The notes beneath the pieces were generated by a model. That model made no database searches. It was not told the DNA's origin and was given only the letters and a program-made list of their open reading frames with translations. This document shows, in pieces, positions 27,405 through 35,363 of a stretch of DNA of 64,000 nt; within the stretch, counting starts at the first letter, position 1, and each line of letters starts with the position of its first letter. A program made the translations under genes and the position numbers. Origin of the DNA: Acuticoccus sediminis (GTDB lineage: Bacteria; Pseudomonadota; Alphaproteobacteria; Rhizobiales; Amorphaceae); NCBI RefSeq assembly GCF_003258595.1, contig NZ_QHHQ01000004.1, positions 558,001 to 622,000 of the forward strand, written 5' to 3'.

Positions 27405-27658
27405 CTACGCAGTTCCTCTCCGAAACGACGGAGGTGACCGACAGCGATGAGGTCCACAACGGTCTGGCAGTCCCGGCGCTGCTCAGCGAGGGTGGCGCGC
27501 CTCAGGTTGTCTTCAGCACGCCGAAATTGAGCGATGCTCTCCGCTCTGGTCGGGGGGCCTGCGGTGCTTTTCGATGCGGCTCTGGTGCCCATCAGATGCT
27601 TCCGCGCCCGATCATTGGCGGCGAAATGTTCTCGACCCATCGATTTGTTCAGGATCAT
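27395..27658 (-). CDS. small basic protein of the element
   Basis: An 87-aa, Arg-rich, helical product (AESIAQFRRAEDNLRRATL). Starts 2 bp after the preceding stop. The high Arg content could mean nucleic-acid binding. No family recognised. Confidence 0.55.
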   Translation of the reverse strand: MILNKSMGREHFAANDRARKHLMGTRAASKSTAGPPTRAESIAQFRRAEDNLRRATLAEQRRDCQTVVDLIAVGHLRRFGEELRRCR

Positions 27659-27660
27659 GT

Positions 27661-28215
27661 TCAGTCCTTCCGGCTTGTGTTGTTGAACTTCGGCTTGACG
27701 GCGCCGACGAGCTTCTCTGCCTCTTTGATCAGAGTCAGAACGTGAGGCGTAATTTCGAGAAGCTTGCTGTTGAGCGGAACACGGGAAGCTTTGCTCGTCT
27801 GGTTAAATACGGCCCCGACCAACAGCAGATCGCGTATATCTACGAGCCGACTTGCGAGGGCCTCGTGATACCGGGTCAACGGATCTTCGAGGTCCGCCTT
27901 CGTCGCCGCCACATAGTCGGCGCGGCGCTTATCGCGCTCGGTCTTCGCCGCCTTCTCGGCCTCGATCGCCGGAGCGAGACATTCCCCCAGTTCGTCGACC
28001 TCTCGGTGCGTTATTACGGGGGCTTGACCGAACTTGGTCGACGCGAGCGCACGCTGGGCATCTTCAAGGCGCTTCGCCGCCGCCTCGCGTGACGCCGTGG
28101 CGGCAGTCAGGGCGTCATGAGCTTCGGCGATCGACGCCGGCTCATCCGGGATACGGAGGTCCTTAAAGAAGGAATACCAGCCGTCGCTCGGCTCAACGAT
28201 CTCTGTCAATGTCAA
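27661..28215 (-). CDS. coiled-coil protein, unknown
   Basis: A 184-aa protein with a long Ala/Glu/Lys-rich helix (residues 28-105), probably a coiled coil, then a globular C-terminus. The start is TTG at 28215 with GAGGG 7 nt upstream; no ATG is near. It is preceded by a 46-bp AT-rich gap that may hold an internal promoter for the structural part of the operon. Function unknown. Confidence 0.6.
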   Translation of the reverse strand: MTLTEIVEPSDGWYSFFKDLRIPDEPASIAEAHDALTAATASREAAAKRLEDAQRALASTKFGQAPVITHREVDELGECLAPAIEAEKAAKTERDKRRADYVAATKADLEDPLTRYHEALASRLVDIRDLLLVGAVFNQTSKASRVPLNSKLLEITPHVLTLIKEAEKLVGAVKPKFNNTSRKD

Positions 28216-28261
28216 CGTAGCACCCTCAGTGTTTACGTTGACGATTTTATCCGTATTAGCG

Positions 28262-28477
28262 CTAGTCTTTAAGTAACGCGTTACGAAGAAGCGTCGATAT
28301 TGCCTTGGCTATACAATCTTCTTCTTCGCCAACCAAATCCCCTAACAGTCCGTCGTCGAACAATCGCTGTCTCAGCTCATCCGAAACCTCGACGGGTATG
28401 ACGCTGACGCCCTCCTTTTGGCGCCTGCGCCAGCGCCTCTGACGCTCGGCGTTCGCGGCCTTGGCGCTACTCCCCAT
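28262..28477 (-). CDS. small basic prophage-type protein
   Basis: A 71-aa protein beginning with a very basic segment (ERQRRWRRRQKEG) followed by VIPVEVSDELRQRLFDDGLL. This layout is frequent in alphaproteobacterial prophages and resembles a small DNA-binding regulator. Start ATG 28477 lies inside the end of the preceding gene (11-bp overlap). Confidence 0.65.
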   Translation of the reverse strand: MGSSAKAANAERQRRWRRRQKEGVSVIPVEVSDELRQRLFDDGLLGDLVGEEEDCIAKAISTLLRNALLKD

Positions 28478-29231
28478 CGTTGCCGGTCCCGCTGGTCCCG
28501 CTCGGGAAATCAGAGTGGGACCAGCAAAAGCCCAGCGTTTCTGCGGCCGGTCCCGCTGGTCCCGCTCGGTCCCGCTCATTTTCAAGAGGGGGCAAATTTT
28601 GAACGACGTCCCAGACGTAGGCACCCTCACCTCCACGTCGGTCACGCCACACTCGGCGGGTGCCGTTGCGCGAGGATCGCAGGACCATTGCCTCATCGCT
28701 GATGGCTGCGACATTCGTTGCGAGGAAGGCGGCACCGATACGATCGAAGCGGAGCCACGGTGCACGAGGATCGACCTGGAATAGGCGCTCCAGCGTCCAC
28801 CCGAGACTGAGAGCACGCTCAGCCCATCCGAGGCGGATAAATCCAATCGCGTTCTCGATATACCTTCGGCCAGCGCTGCAGAGATCGCCCTCCGTCGTCA
28901 GCCGTTCCAACTCGGCGAGCGGCTGACGAAGTTCCTCAGCGACCTTGGTCCCGAAACTGTTTTGGGCTCCTCGTTTTTGACCGGGACCAGCGGGACCAAG
29001 CGGGACCGCGTTGAAATCATTAGGGTTTTTTCGGTCCCACTCCGAATTCGCGAGCGGGACCAGCGGGACCGCGTTGAAATCATTGGTGTTTTCTAGTCTC
29101 GGCGTCCTATTCGGCACCGGTGCACTGTGATGTTCGGACACGGGGGTCTGGCACCGCCGCACCGCTAGGGGCGCAAGCGCGGCCCTGATCCGCTCCCTAA
29201 TGTCAGGGCTGAGAAGCACTTCATACGTCAT
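28467..29231 (-). CDS. element protein interrupted by repeat-encoded inserts
   Basis: A 254-aa frame. The core (about residues 95-205, with AELERLTTEGDL, ERALSLGWTLERLF and DRIGAAFLATNVAAI) looks like an ordinary folded domain. Residues about 47-85 and 220-254 are instead encoded by the GGTCCCGCT-type repeats and read as VPLVPL, LGPAGP, AGPAGPA and GTSGTS. The frame stays open through both inserts. It overlaps the DUF927 gene by 11 bp, so it may be a replication partner. Family not recognised. Confidence 0.6.
   Translation of the reverse strand: MTYEVLLSPDIRERIRAALAPLAVRRCQTPVSEHHSAPVPNRTPRLENTNDFNAVPLVPLANSEWDRKNPNDFNAVPLGPAGPGQKRGAQNSFGTKVAEELRQPLAELERLTTEGDLCSAGRRYIENAIGFIRLGWAERALSLGWTLERLFQVDPRAPWLRFDRIGAAFLATNVAAISDEAMVLRSSRNGTRRVWRDRRGGEGAYVWDVVQNLPPLENERDRAGPAGPAAETLGFCWSHSDFPSGTSGTGNDGE
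28484..28576. repeat. GGTCCCGCT repeat, locus inside the 3' end of the 254-aa gene
   Basis: It contains five clear GGTCCCGCT-type 9-mers plus an 80-bp module that matches 21431-21509 in the same orientation, with only scattered differences, including CGGGAAATC and TTTCTGCGGCCGGTCC. Confidence 0.75.
28982..29095. repeat. GGTCCCGCT repeat, inverted locus inside the 5' half of the 254-aa gene
   Basis: The units read GGGACCAGC on the plus strand, opposite to the copy at 28484-28576. Two sub-modules each contain GGGACCGCGTTGAAATCATT, which also occurs (reverse complement, with one change) at 21312-21363. Confidence 0.75.
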
Positions 29232-31017
29232 CGCCAGCTCCCAGGATCTGCGCGCGAACCGCGTAGGCTCGCGGCCTGTTAGGCACGGAATGGGGTGTGC
29301 GGCGCTTCAACCGCCCGTCAGTGTCGGCATCGAGCCAACCAGCCGAAATGAGGTACTTTGCGGCCCGGCTTGGGTCCGCCCCTGCGTGGATCTCGCGCCA
29401 TGCATCTACGGCGATGTAGTAGTGCCTCTCCGTGGCCCAGCCGGCCCGGTTGAGGACCGGGAGGCGTTGTGCTGTGAATGAGTCGCCCGCGGTCCCGGAG
29501 TTGCTATCGGCTTCGTTGACGCGCTCGAAGCGGGACGGTCCATGCGTCGTCAGGAATGCGCGGGTCCGCTCGATGGCCTCGCGCGCTTCGTCGGAACCGG
29601 CCCCTCCCCGCCCATTGATCCAAAGTTCGAGGGCCGTCACAGCTGCGGCGAACGAGTCGCCCTCGTCCCATCCGGTCAGACCGAATTGAGTAGCCAACTC
29701 GCCCGCTGCCGCGACGATACCGAGCCGCTGAACTCCGCGTTCGGCCTGTCCGCTCTGAAGTGACTGCTGTGCGGTAGCTTGGGCACGAAACTCCTCGATC
29801 AAGGTCCGCGCTGTCGCCTTTACCCCCGTGGGGTCTTTAAGGATCTCGCCGATGAACGCAGGCCCGGCGGAGCCGAAGTGGCTGGCAGTTGCCGCCCGCA
29901 GTGCGTCCGCGAACTCTGCACCATCCGCCCGACCGTGCAGTTCGTCGAAAGCTCCGAACCGGCGCGTATCGGCAGCGATATCGAGAAGACGGACCTGCTG
30001 CCCAGCCTTCACCCGCCGGCCAGCCTCGGCCATCTTGTCGGCAAGTCCGATCTCGCCGCTGGACAAGAACATCACCCGCCAGCGGATCGGGCTGCGAGCG
30101 CGCCCGGTTCGGTCCGCCCGCTGCCTGCCGGAGCCGTTTGCCAGCATATAGCTACATTCACCAGCGTCGCGCCCGTTCACCTCGCCAAGTTCGTCAAGAA
30201 CGAGGATCGTCGAGTTGCAGGACGCCGCGATGCCCTCGAGACCGTTTGAAGTACTTCGCCACGTTGAGACGAAGCGTGGGCTGCCCCAGACGGATGCGGC
30301 GAGACGCTGAGCAGAAGTCTTGCCGCTCGACGAGGCGCCTCGCAGATGAATACCACCACCGTCGAGACCGAGCAGTTCTAGCAGCGGACCGGCAAAGGCC
30401 GCAGAGACCGCCAACACCAGCAGCGGGTTGCCGCGGCAGAGCGAGGCGACGTTCTCAGTCCATTCGGCGACGGTTCCCGCCTCTCGCATCTCTGTGGCGG
30501 CAGCAACGTTGCCGTGCTCGTGCTGGAACACAATCCGAGCGTCACCCAGCGTGCGACCATCACCTAAAATGAACGCCTCGCAACTTTCATCCGTCCAACC
30601 GAGGCGGTCAGTCTTGAGCGCTCGGGCGGATGGTTCCCATCGTGATAGAAGGTCGGAGAACGCGGCCTTGGACCGGGCGCCGGATGCTAGACGGAGCCCG
30701 CGGTCGAGGAATTCGGCGCGCATCTCGGCCCCGTCCCCAGCGAGCATCCGAGCCGGGATAGACCATGTGTGCGTTCGGCCATCGGCATCGATGATCTCGG
30801 TGTGACGGCCCCAGCCTTCGCCGGAACGATCACGGGTCAGAGCGACCACACGAAGCGGCGAACAGAGCCATCTCCATTCGGTTGCGCCTTCGGCCGCCTC
30901 CTCCTCGCGGTCAACGCCGTTGGCCCGGACCTGAAAACCAGCCGGAAGACCATCAGGTTTGGTGTTGTCCGACACGAGACGCGCGGCCTTCTTTGGTCGA
31001 CCAGTCATCGCGTTCAT
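29221..31017 (-). CDS. DUF927-domain ATPase, probable replication protein
   Basis: A 598-aa protein. The DUF927 ATPase has Walker A GASSSGKT at 227-234 (preceded by GGGIHLR) and Walker B ILVLDELGEV with Asp275-Glu276. The N-terminal 210 residues carry the family's helical and beta domain. DUF927 proteins occur with phage and plasmid primases and are thought to be helicase-like. I take it as the element's replication ATPase. Start ATG 31017 overlaps the upstream gene by ATGA. Confidence 0.8.
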   Translation of the reverse strand: MNAMTGRPKKAARLVSDNTKPDGLPAGFQVRANGVDREEEAAEGATEWRWLCSPLRVVALTRDRSGEGWGRHTEIIDADGRTHTWSIPARMLAGDGAEMRAEFLDRGLRLASGARSKAAFSDLLSRWEPSARALKTDRLGWTDESCEAFILGDGRTLGDARIVFQHEHGNVAAATEMREAGTVAEWTENVASLCRGNPLLVLAVSAAFAGPLLELLGLDGGGIHLRGASSSGKTSAQRLAASVWGSPRFVSTWRSTSNGLEGIAASCNSTILVLDELGEVNGRDAGECSYMLANGSGRQRADRTGRARSPIRWRVMFLSSGEIGLADKMAEAGRRVKAGQQVRLLDIAADTRRFGAFDELHGRADGAEFADALRAATASHFGSAGPAFIGEILKDPTGVKATARTLIEEFRAQATAQQSLQSGQAERGVQRLGIVAAAGELATQFGLTGWDEGDSFAAAVTALELWINGRGGAGSDEAREAIERTRAFLTTHGPSRFERVNEADSNSGTAGDSFTAQRLPVLNRAGWATERHYYIAVDAWREIHAGADPSRAAKYLISAGWLDADTDGRLKRRTPHSVPNRPRAYAVRAQILGAGDDV

Positions 31018-31304
31018 GCGGCGGCACCTCGTTCCCAGGCACCGCACCAGTCGCTGCGCGAGACGCTCGGCCAGACCGGATCTTCGGTAACGTCGAGCAC
31101 TACCGGAGGGCGGCGCCGGCACAAACCGAACCGGCGAGGCGCGTCAGCAGCGGCGAACCATCGGCACGTCGCGCACGTCCCTTGTCGCGCATCGCTTGTC
31201 GCGTTACTTTTGCCGTCGGTACAAGTTGCCACTGTCAAAGAAGCGAGACTGGTCCGGCGGTCGTGGGCAGACGGCGCCGGGCCATTTTCGTTGTAGCCGC
31301 TCAT
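31014..31304 (-). CDS. small Cys-rich, probably zinc-binding protein
   Basis: A 96-aa protein. CATCRWF, then FGLCRRRPP and DWCGAW give the C-x2-C...C...WCG pattern of small phage zinc-binding proteins. The first 40 residues are polar and disordered. It overlaps both neighbours by 4 bp. The role is unknown; nucleic-acid binding is likely. Confidence 0.6.
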   Translation of the reverse strand: MSGYNENGPAPSAHDRRTSLASLTVATCTDGKSNATSDARQGTCATCRWFAAADAPRRFGLCRRRPPVVLDVTEDPVWPSVSRSDWCGAWERGAAA

Positions 31305-31630
31305 TCGGCAGCCTCCCGTGCCGCGGGTTCCGCCGCGTAAACTGTCTCCATATGGCTTTCCGAGCGATCGAGGCGGCGCTCGATCGTCGAGGCAAGGTCC
31401 TCCTCGACGCCCAGCCGCTCCAGCATCAGTCGGACGCCATTGCGGTTCAGGCAGAGCGTGTTTCCGCACTCGTTGAAGTGGGTTCGGCGGACCTCGCCAT
31501 TCGTGTCGACGATCCACCGGGCGACCTCGCTCCGGACGTCGTCGAAATCGACATCAGCAGCGGCGGCGAGCTGCTCTAGCGTCATCGCCGCCCCACCCTG
31601 AGTGACGTAGCATTCGAGGGCGAGGGTCAT
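31301..31630 (-). CDS. small element protein, possible HTH
   Basis: A 109-aa protein. MTLEQLAAAADVDFDDVRSEV resembles a short HTH of the type that begins many regulators, followed by a two-Cys segment (ECGNTLCLNRNG) and an acidic helix. Coupled by 4-bp overlaps on both sides. Family not recognised. Confidence 0.55.
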   Translation of the reverse strand: MTLALECYVTQGGAAMTLEQLAAAADVDFDDVRSEVARWIVDTNGEVRRTHFNECGNTLCLNRNGVRLMLERLGVEEDLASTIERRLDRSESHMETVYAAEPAAREAAE

Positions 31631-32136
31631 CGGGCGCCCTCCCCATCGGTGGGCGATGCGTCCAGCCGGAGCTGCAGCGCGATGGCTTCGGCGGTCAAAC
31701 GCTGCAGCGCACGCAGTTCGAGCGAAGCGACGTCGGCAGGCGGCTCGCCTTCCAAGATGTCGCTCTTGAGCGCGTCAAACAGGGCGCTGAAGTACCGATC
31801 ACCCAGGTCAGCAGTGTCGAAGCCGGCTTTGTTGAGAGCGCCGATGAGGGTGATCGCACCGCTGAGCGAGGCGACGGGCCGGACCTCCGGAAAACCATCG
31901 ACCGTGCGGCCGGTCGGAGCGAACAGGATGCTGTCCGGATTGTTCGCAAGATCCTCTAGGATCGCTTGCGCGCTTTCGTCACCGAGGCCACCCGCGATTT
32001 CGACTAGCGAGTTAGCATCGACTGCCGGGCAGGCCTCGGGCAGCGACGGGATGCGCCAGAAGGACATCTCGCCGCCGTTGATGCGGCCGAGGTGAACGAA
32101 TTCGAGCGGCCGTTCGTCTTCGACGATAAACATCAT
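31627..32136 (-). CDS. element protein, unknown
   Basis: A 169-aa acidic protein, PVDANSLVEI-like mixed alpha/beta N-half and a helical C-half rich in Leu and Ala (LELRALQRLTAEAIALQL). Overlaps both neighbours by 4 bp. No family recognised and no motif that suggests an enzyme. Confidence 0.55.
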   Translation of the reverse strand: MMFIVEDERPLEFVHLGRINGGEMSFWRIPSLPEACPAVDANSLVEIAGGLGDESAQAILEDLANNPDSILFAPTGRTVDGFPEVRPVASLSGAITLIGALNKAGFDTADLGDRYFSALFDALKSDILEGEPPADVASLELRALQRLTAEAIALQLRLDASPTDGEGAR

Positions 32137-32387
32137 TCGCCCTCCCCGCGGAGGATGCAGAGCGCGGCTTCGAGATGGGGCCTCGCCTGCTCAAGCGCCG
32201 AGCGAAGGTGATCGTCCGGCGAGGGGATGGTGGAATTCTCGGAAGCCGCCTTGAAGGCGGTCGTACCGTGCTCGGATGCGGCCAATGCCATCTCGATGAA
32301 ATGGGCGCATTTGCGATAGTTCGCGCCGGCCTCGGCGCTGAGGATGCGATTTTGCTCGCGGGTCGACGGCTGGATGTTGTCGTTCAT
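32133..32387 (-). CDS. small helical element protein
   Basis: An 84-aa protein predicted helical throughout (YRKCAHFIEMALAASEHG, DDHLRSALEQARPHLEAAL). It shares one base with the upstream stop (TGATG) and overlaps the next gene by 4 bp. No family recognised. Confidence 0.55.
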   Translation of the reverse strand: MNDNIQPSTREQNRILSAEAGANYRKCAHFIEMALAASEHGTTAFKAASENSTIPSPDDHLRSALEQARPHLEAALCILRGEGE

Positions 32388-32641
32388 CACGCAGCCCCCT
32401 CTTTGCGGGCCGCGGCGGCATGTTCGAGGAGCGCGACGATTTCGCTGCGGCGCCAACGGGACGTGCCGGCGCCAAGCTTCAGCGGCGCGGGGAACCGCCC
32501 ACTTTTAACACCGCGGTAGAGGGTGGATGGGGTGATCGGCGACATCATGCCACCGATCAGCTCACATGCGACCTTCGCCGTAACGAGGTCGTCTTCGTCC
32601 GGGAGTCTTGCGTGTTGGGTCTGCACTTCCTTGCCTCGCAT
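32387..32641 (-). CDS. AlpA/excisionase-type HTH protein
   Basis: An 84-aa protein. LVTAKVACELIGG, then TPSTLYRGVKSGRFPAPLKL and SRWRRSEIVALLE are the MerR-like winged HTH of AlpA and phage excisionase proteins. In P4-type and PICI elements AlpA activates the integrase or excision genes. Its place 42 bp after the 178-aa gene and two genes from int fits that role here. Confidence 0.85.
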   Translation of the reverse strand: MRGKEVQTQHARLPDEDDLVTAKVACELIGGMMSPITPSTLYRGVKSGRFPAPLKLGAGTSRWRRSEIVALLEHAAAARKEGAA

Positions 32642-32682
32642 TGTGTTGCGACAAGGAGCAAGGTGGCCTGTTCGACGTCCGA

Positions 32683-33219
32683 TTAATCCCGTTTGCCGGA
32701 CAATTTCTTGAGCGCGCGGTCGATTGCTTTGATGGCACTCGAACGCTTGAGGTCATTCCTCTTACCGATTTGCGCCTTCAGTGCTGACGCCGAGCGGTGC
32801 CCGGCAGGGTCGTATTGGGCAAGAAACTCCCTCGCCATGGCCATATCTCGCGCATCATTTGCACCGGATGGCCTGCCGCCCCCTGAGTGGCGCACTTCTT
32901 GCCCAGTTCGAATATAGACCTGAAGATATTCTTGCTTTAGGTAGTCTAAACTCATTCGAAGTCGGCAGATATCTGTCGTGGCCTCCTGTTTTTGACCCGA
33001 TAGGAGTCGATGTCGGGCACGAAAAAGGCACGCCCCAACGTTCTGCTCAGTAAATTCCTGCAAAAAGAAGTCTCGCCTTGCCCAATCTTGGCTTCTCGCA
33101 GCAATGATTTTCGCCGCTTGTCGAAACGCGGCGCCATTCCGAGAATATTCGGTCTCGACGGAGACAATCATGGCGTCGATCTGCTCGTCAGATAAATCGG
33201 TGTCAAACAGAACGCTCAT
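32683..33219 (-). CDS. conserved-looking element protein beside int
   Basis: A 178-aa protein: an acidic N-terminus (SDEQIDAMIVSVETEYSRN), a helical middle and a basic C-terminus (RNDLKRSSAIKAIDRALKKL). The start overlaps the integrase stop by ATGA. No family recognised; a DNA-binding accessory for excision is one possibility, from location only. Confidence 0.6.
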   Translation of the reverse strand: MSVLFDTDLSDEQIDAMIVSVETEYSRNGAAFRQAAKIIAARSQDWARRDFFLQEFTEQNVGACLFRARHRLLSGQKQEATTDICRLRMSLDYLKQEYLQVYIRTGQEVRHSGGGRPSGANDARDMAMAREFLAQYDPAGHRSASALKAQIGKRNDLKRSSAIKAIDRALKKLSGKRD

Positions 33220-34481
33220 TCAGTCAACTCCCCAGCGTTGAGGTGAACTATTCGACAAAGGTGATCTGACCAACTCTCAAGAGCTTCCCGTTTCTCGACG
33301 CTGTAGTCGTACCGGGCATAGACGCGGGTCGTAATGCTCGCCCGCGTCACGCTGATGTGGTTGAGGACGTGCCCGATCACGAACGGGTTAACCCCGAGTT
33401 CTTCCATCCCGGTCGCGGCTGATCGCCGGAGATCGTGGGGCGTCCATGGGGAAATTCCCAAAATCTCCGGCGCCGCGTCTGGTGTCTCGCCTGCCTCCTG
33501 ACGCTTGACGGCCTTAGCGACCGCGGCCCCAGTAATTGATGCGCGAGCACCCGGCCCCGGAAACACGAACGGCGGAATGCCCCTACCCTTCCGTTTCGCC
33601 AAATCGGCTGATGCCTGCAGCTGTGCGTTGATGATCTCGCAGGCAAAGTCCGTGAGAGGGACAATGTGCTCGCGCTTGTTCTTCGATCTGGCGGCTGGGA
33701 TTGTCCAAAGTCGCGATGCGAGGTCGACTTCGTCCAGCGTCATGCCGGAGACCTCGCCAACGCGCTGAGCAGTGATGAGGCAAAGTCGAATGATGCGCCG
33801 TGTCGCTTCCTGCATTTCGGAGACGGACAGGGCTTGCCACATCGTGCGGATCTCGGTCGCCGACAGAACACGGTCCCGTTCGATGACCACCGTCGGGCGC
33901 TTCATTCCCTCTGTGAGATTGCGATCGAGGTCGCCCCGCCCCTGAGCCCATCGCACCATTGCGCGGAGGTCCTCGAAAACACGGTTCGCCTCGACGCCAG
34001 CGCCGCGGTCCTTGACCGTGTCTATGCATTGAGTGAGGTCGCGTCGGTGCAATTGTTCCAGCTTCACCGAGCCGATAACCTCACCCACGTTCTTGCGCAG
34101 CCGGCGCGCAATTTCGTCAGCAGAGCGCTTTGTTGAAGCATGCCGCGTGAGATAGTTCTCAATCAGGTCGTCGACCGTCTGTGCAGCGGCTGCAGCGCGC
34201 TTCTCAATGATCGGGTCCGTACCTTCGCCGATGTCTGCACGCGTGTCCCGGGCCTTTGCTCGCGCCTTCGCAAGAGACAGTTCCGGATACCGCCCCAGCT
34301 TCAACCAAGCACGGTCCTTCGACCCAGGCTTTGTGTAGACGAGGTAAAAGGTCTTGGAGCCTCCGGCCGATACCTTAAGACAGAGGCCCTTGACGGTGGC
34401 GTCGAAGTGATTTGTCGAGCGCGCGCCGTCGACCACCTTCGCCGCTTGGCACGCTCGATCGGTCAATTCTGATACCGCCAC
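33216..34481 (-). CDS. int: tyrosine integrase, P4 type
   Basis: A 421-aa site-specific recombinase. The N-terminal DUF4102-like arm-binding domain spans about 1-90 (KGLCLKVSAGGSKTFYLVY, LGRYPELSLAKAR), then SAM-like core-binding and catalytic domains. Catalytic residues are Arg240 (TAQRVGEV), His349-x2-Arg352 (HDLRRSA), His371 (GHVLNH) and Tyr388 (VYARYD). I prefer GTG 34481, which follows GGGGA; the frame is open to 34565, but the extension is basic and unlike the family. It is 180 bp from attR. Confidence 0.92.
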   Translation of the reverse strand: MAVSELTDRACQAAKVVDGARSTNHFDATVKGLCLKVSAGGSKTFYLVYTKPGSKDRAWLKLGRYPELSLAKARAKARDTRADIGEGTDPIIEKRAAAAAQTVDDLIENYLTRHASTKRSADEIARRLRKNVGEVIGSVKLEQLHRRDLTQCIDTVKDRGAGVEANRVFEDLRAMVRWAQGRGDLDRNLTEGMKRPTVVIERDRVLSATEIRTMWQALSVSEMQEATRRIIRLCLITAQRVGEVSGMTLDEVDLASRLWTIPAARSKNKREHIVPLTDFACEIINAQLQASADLAKRKGRGIPPFVFPGPGARASITGAAVAKAVKRQEAGETPDAAPEILGISPWTPHDLRRSAATGMEELGVNPFVIGHVLNHISVTRASITTRVYARYDYSVEKREALESWSDHLCRIVHLNAGELTE

Positions 34482-34513
34482 GCACTGATCCCCTCGACCA
34501 ACCGGTTCCCGTG

Positions 34514-34584
34514 TTCTACGGAATGATCTACGCGGCAACGTGCGCTTTGTCGATATCCCTCGCACTAGCTCGCAATGCTACGAG
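34514..34584. promoter_or_regulatory. right arm-type integrase sites
   Basis: TTCTACGGAA (34514-34523), GAATGATCTACGC (34521-34533) and GCTACGAG (34577-34584) repeat the three left-arm sequences. They lie between int and attR, so they would also overlap the int promoter and could let integrase regulate itself. Confidence 0.5.
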
Positions 34585-34663
34585 ACACAAAACCCCAGAG
34601 ATTTTGCGGCGTTCAGGAAGAAGAAGGGTGCGAGGCGTTGCAACGAATTGCAGTGGAAAACCT

Positions 34664-34712
34664 CTGTTAACCGGTTGGTCGCTGGTTCGAATCCGGCCCG
34701 GGGAGCCACTCG
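34664..34712. repeat. attR, 49-bp core with tRNA-Asn 3' fragment
   Basis: An exact copy of 20046-20094. It contains only the tRNA half from the anticodon loop on, without acceptor or D-arm, so it is not a second tRNA gene. Confidence 0.95.
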
Positions 34713-35230
34713 TTCGTGGCTGTGTTTCCTGAAAATGCAGCCGCAGTGGTCATCGCGCTCGATCCGCTGAACCATCAGCACTCCAGAACCTCACCCGGTC
34801 TCTGGCGCCTCACGCGGCGGCACCTCGGCTCGTCCGGAAACCGCCGTCGGCCAGCGCGAATCCCGGATGGCGAGGTCGGTGCTCGGCCTGTGGCCGAACG
34901 CTTCCGCTCCGCCTCGCCGCGATGGCCGCGAACGCGCTTCGCTGCACGATCCCGCCCTGCACCCGGAAGATGCCGCCGAAGCCGCGGTCCCTGCGCTCCG
35001 CCGTCATGTGGTGGCAGCCCGCAGTCGATCAGCTGAACCGCAGCCGCTGGCCCCCCCCGATGCACGCTGCCTTGCGGCGCGCCGCGCCGACGGGACCGCC
35101 CCGGCTCGCGGGCGCCGGCAGCGCGGCTGCGGCCGGCAACGTTGGAGTTGCACGCGGCCACCGGAACGAACGCCAGAGCATCAGCGCCCCTCCGCAGCTT
35201 TCCAGCACGGGGCGGCGCACTTCGGGTTGG

Positions 35231-35244
35231 AATGTATGTACATT
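35231..35244. promoter_or_regulatory. AATGT-N4-ACATT palindrome, distal operator
   Basis: AATGTATGTACATT shares half-sites and spacing with 35364-35379. It lies 147 bp before the GntR gene. Confidence 0.5.
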
Positions 35245-35363
35245 TGGCGGATCGATCGCGTGATACGGCCGCTCCTGCTGTTGACTTTCCGGGCTCGATC
35301 GAGGGAAATCACCGGGCGTTCAGCGATATGATGCGGCTTTCCGCATCGCCTGACGCGCGACGT

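Larger units (their letters stand above)
20046..34712. mobile_element. phage-satellite-like integrative element in tRNA-Asn
   Basis: The element spans two perfect 49-bp direct repeats (20046-20094 and 34664-34712) made of the tRNA-Asn 3' end plus CTCG, giving a 14,618-bp unit per att copy. It carries integrase, AlpA-type protein, a DUF927 ATPase, a TerS-like gene, a tape-measure protein and many small unknown genes in one minus-strand operon, plus an oppositely oriented repressor switch. GC content is visibly lower than the flanks. No large terminase, portal, capsid or lysis gene was recognised. It is best read as a satellite or stripped prophage; I favour the former because the operon is intact and gapless. 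Confidence 0.85.

Noticed and set aside
27403-27414. A further integrase arm site (ATCTACGCAGTT matches the left end)
   Set aside because: It is a single 12-bp match inside the structural operon far from att, most likely chance.
34664-34712. A second tRNA-Asn
   Set aside because: Only the 3' part from the anticodon loop is present; it is the duplicated att core.
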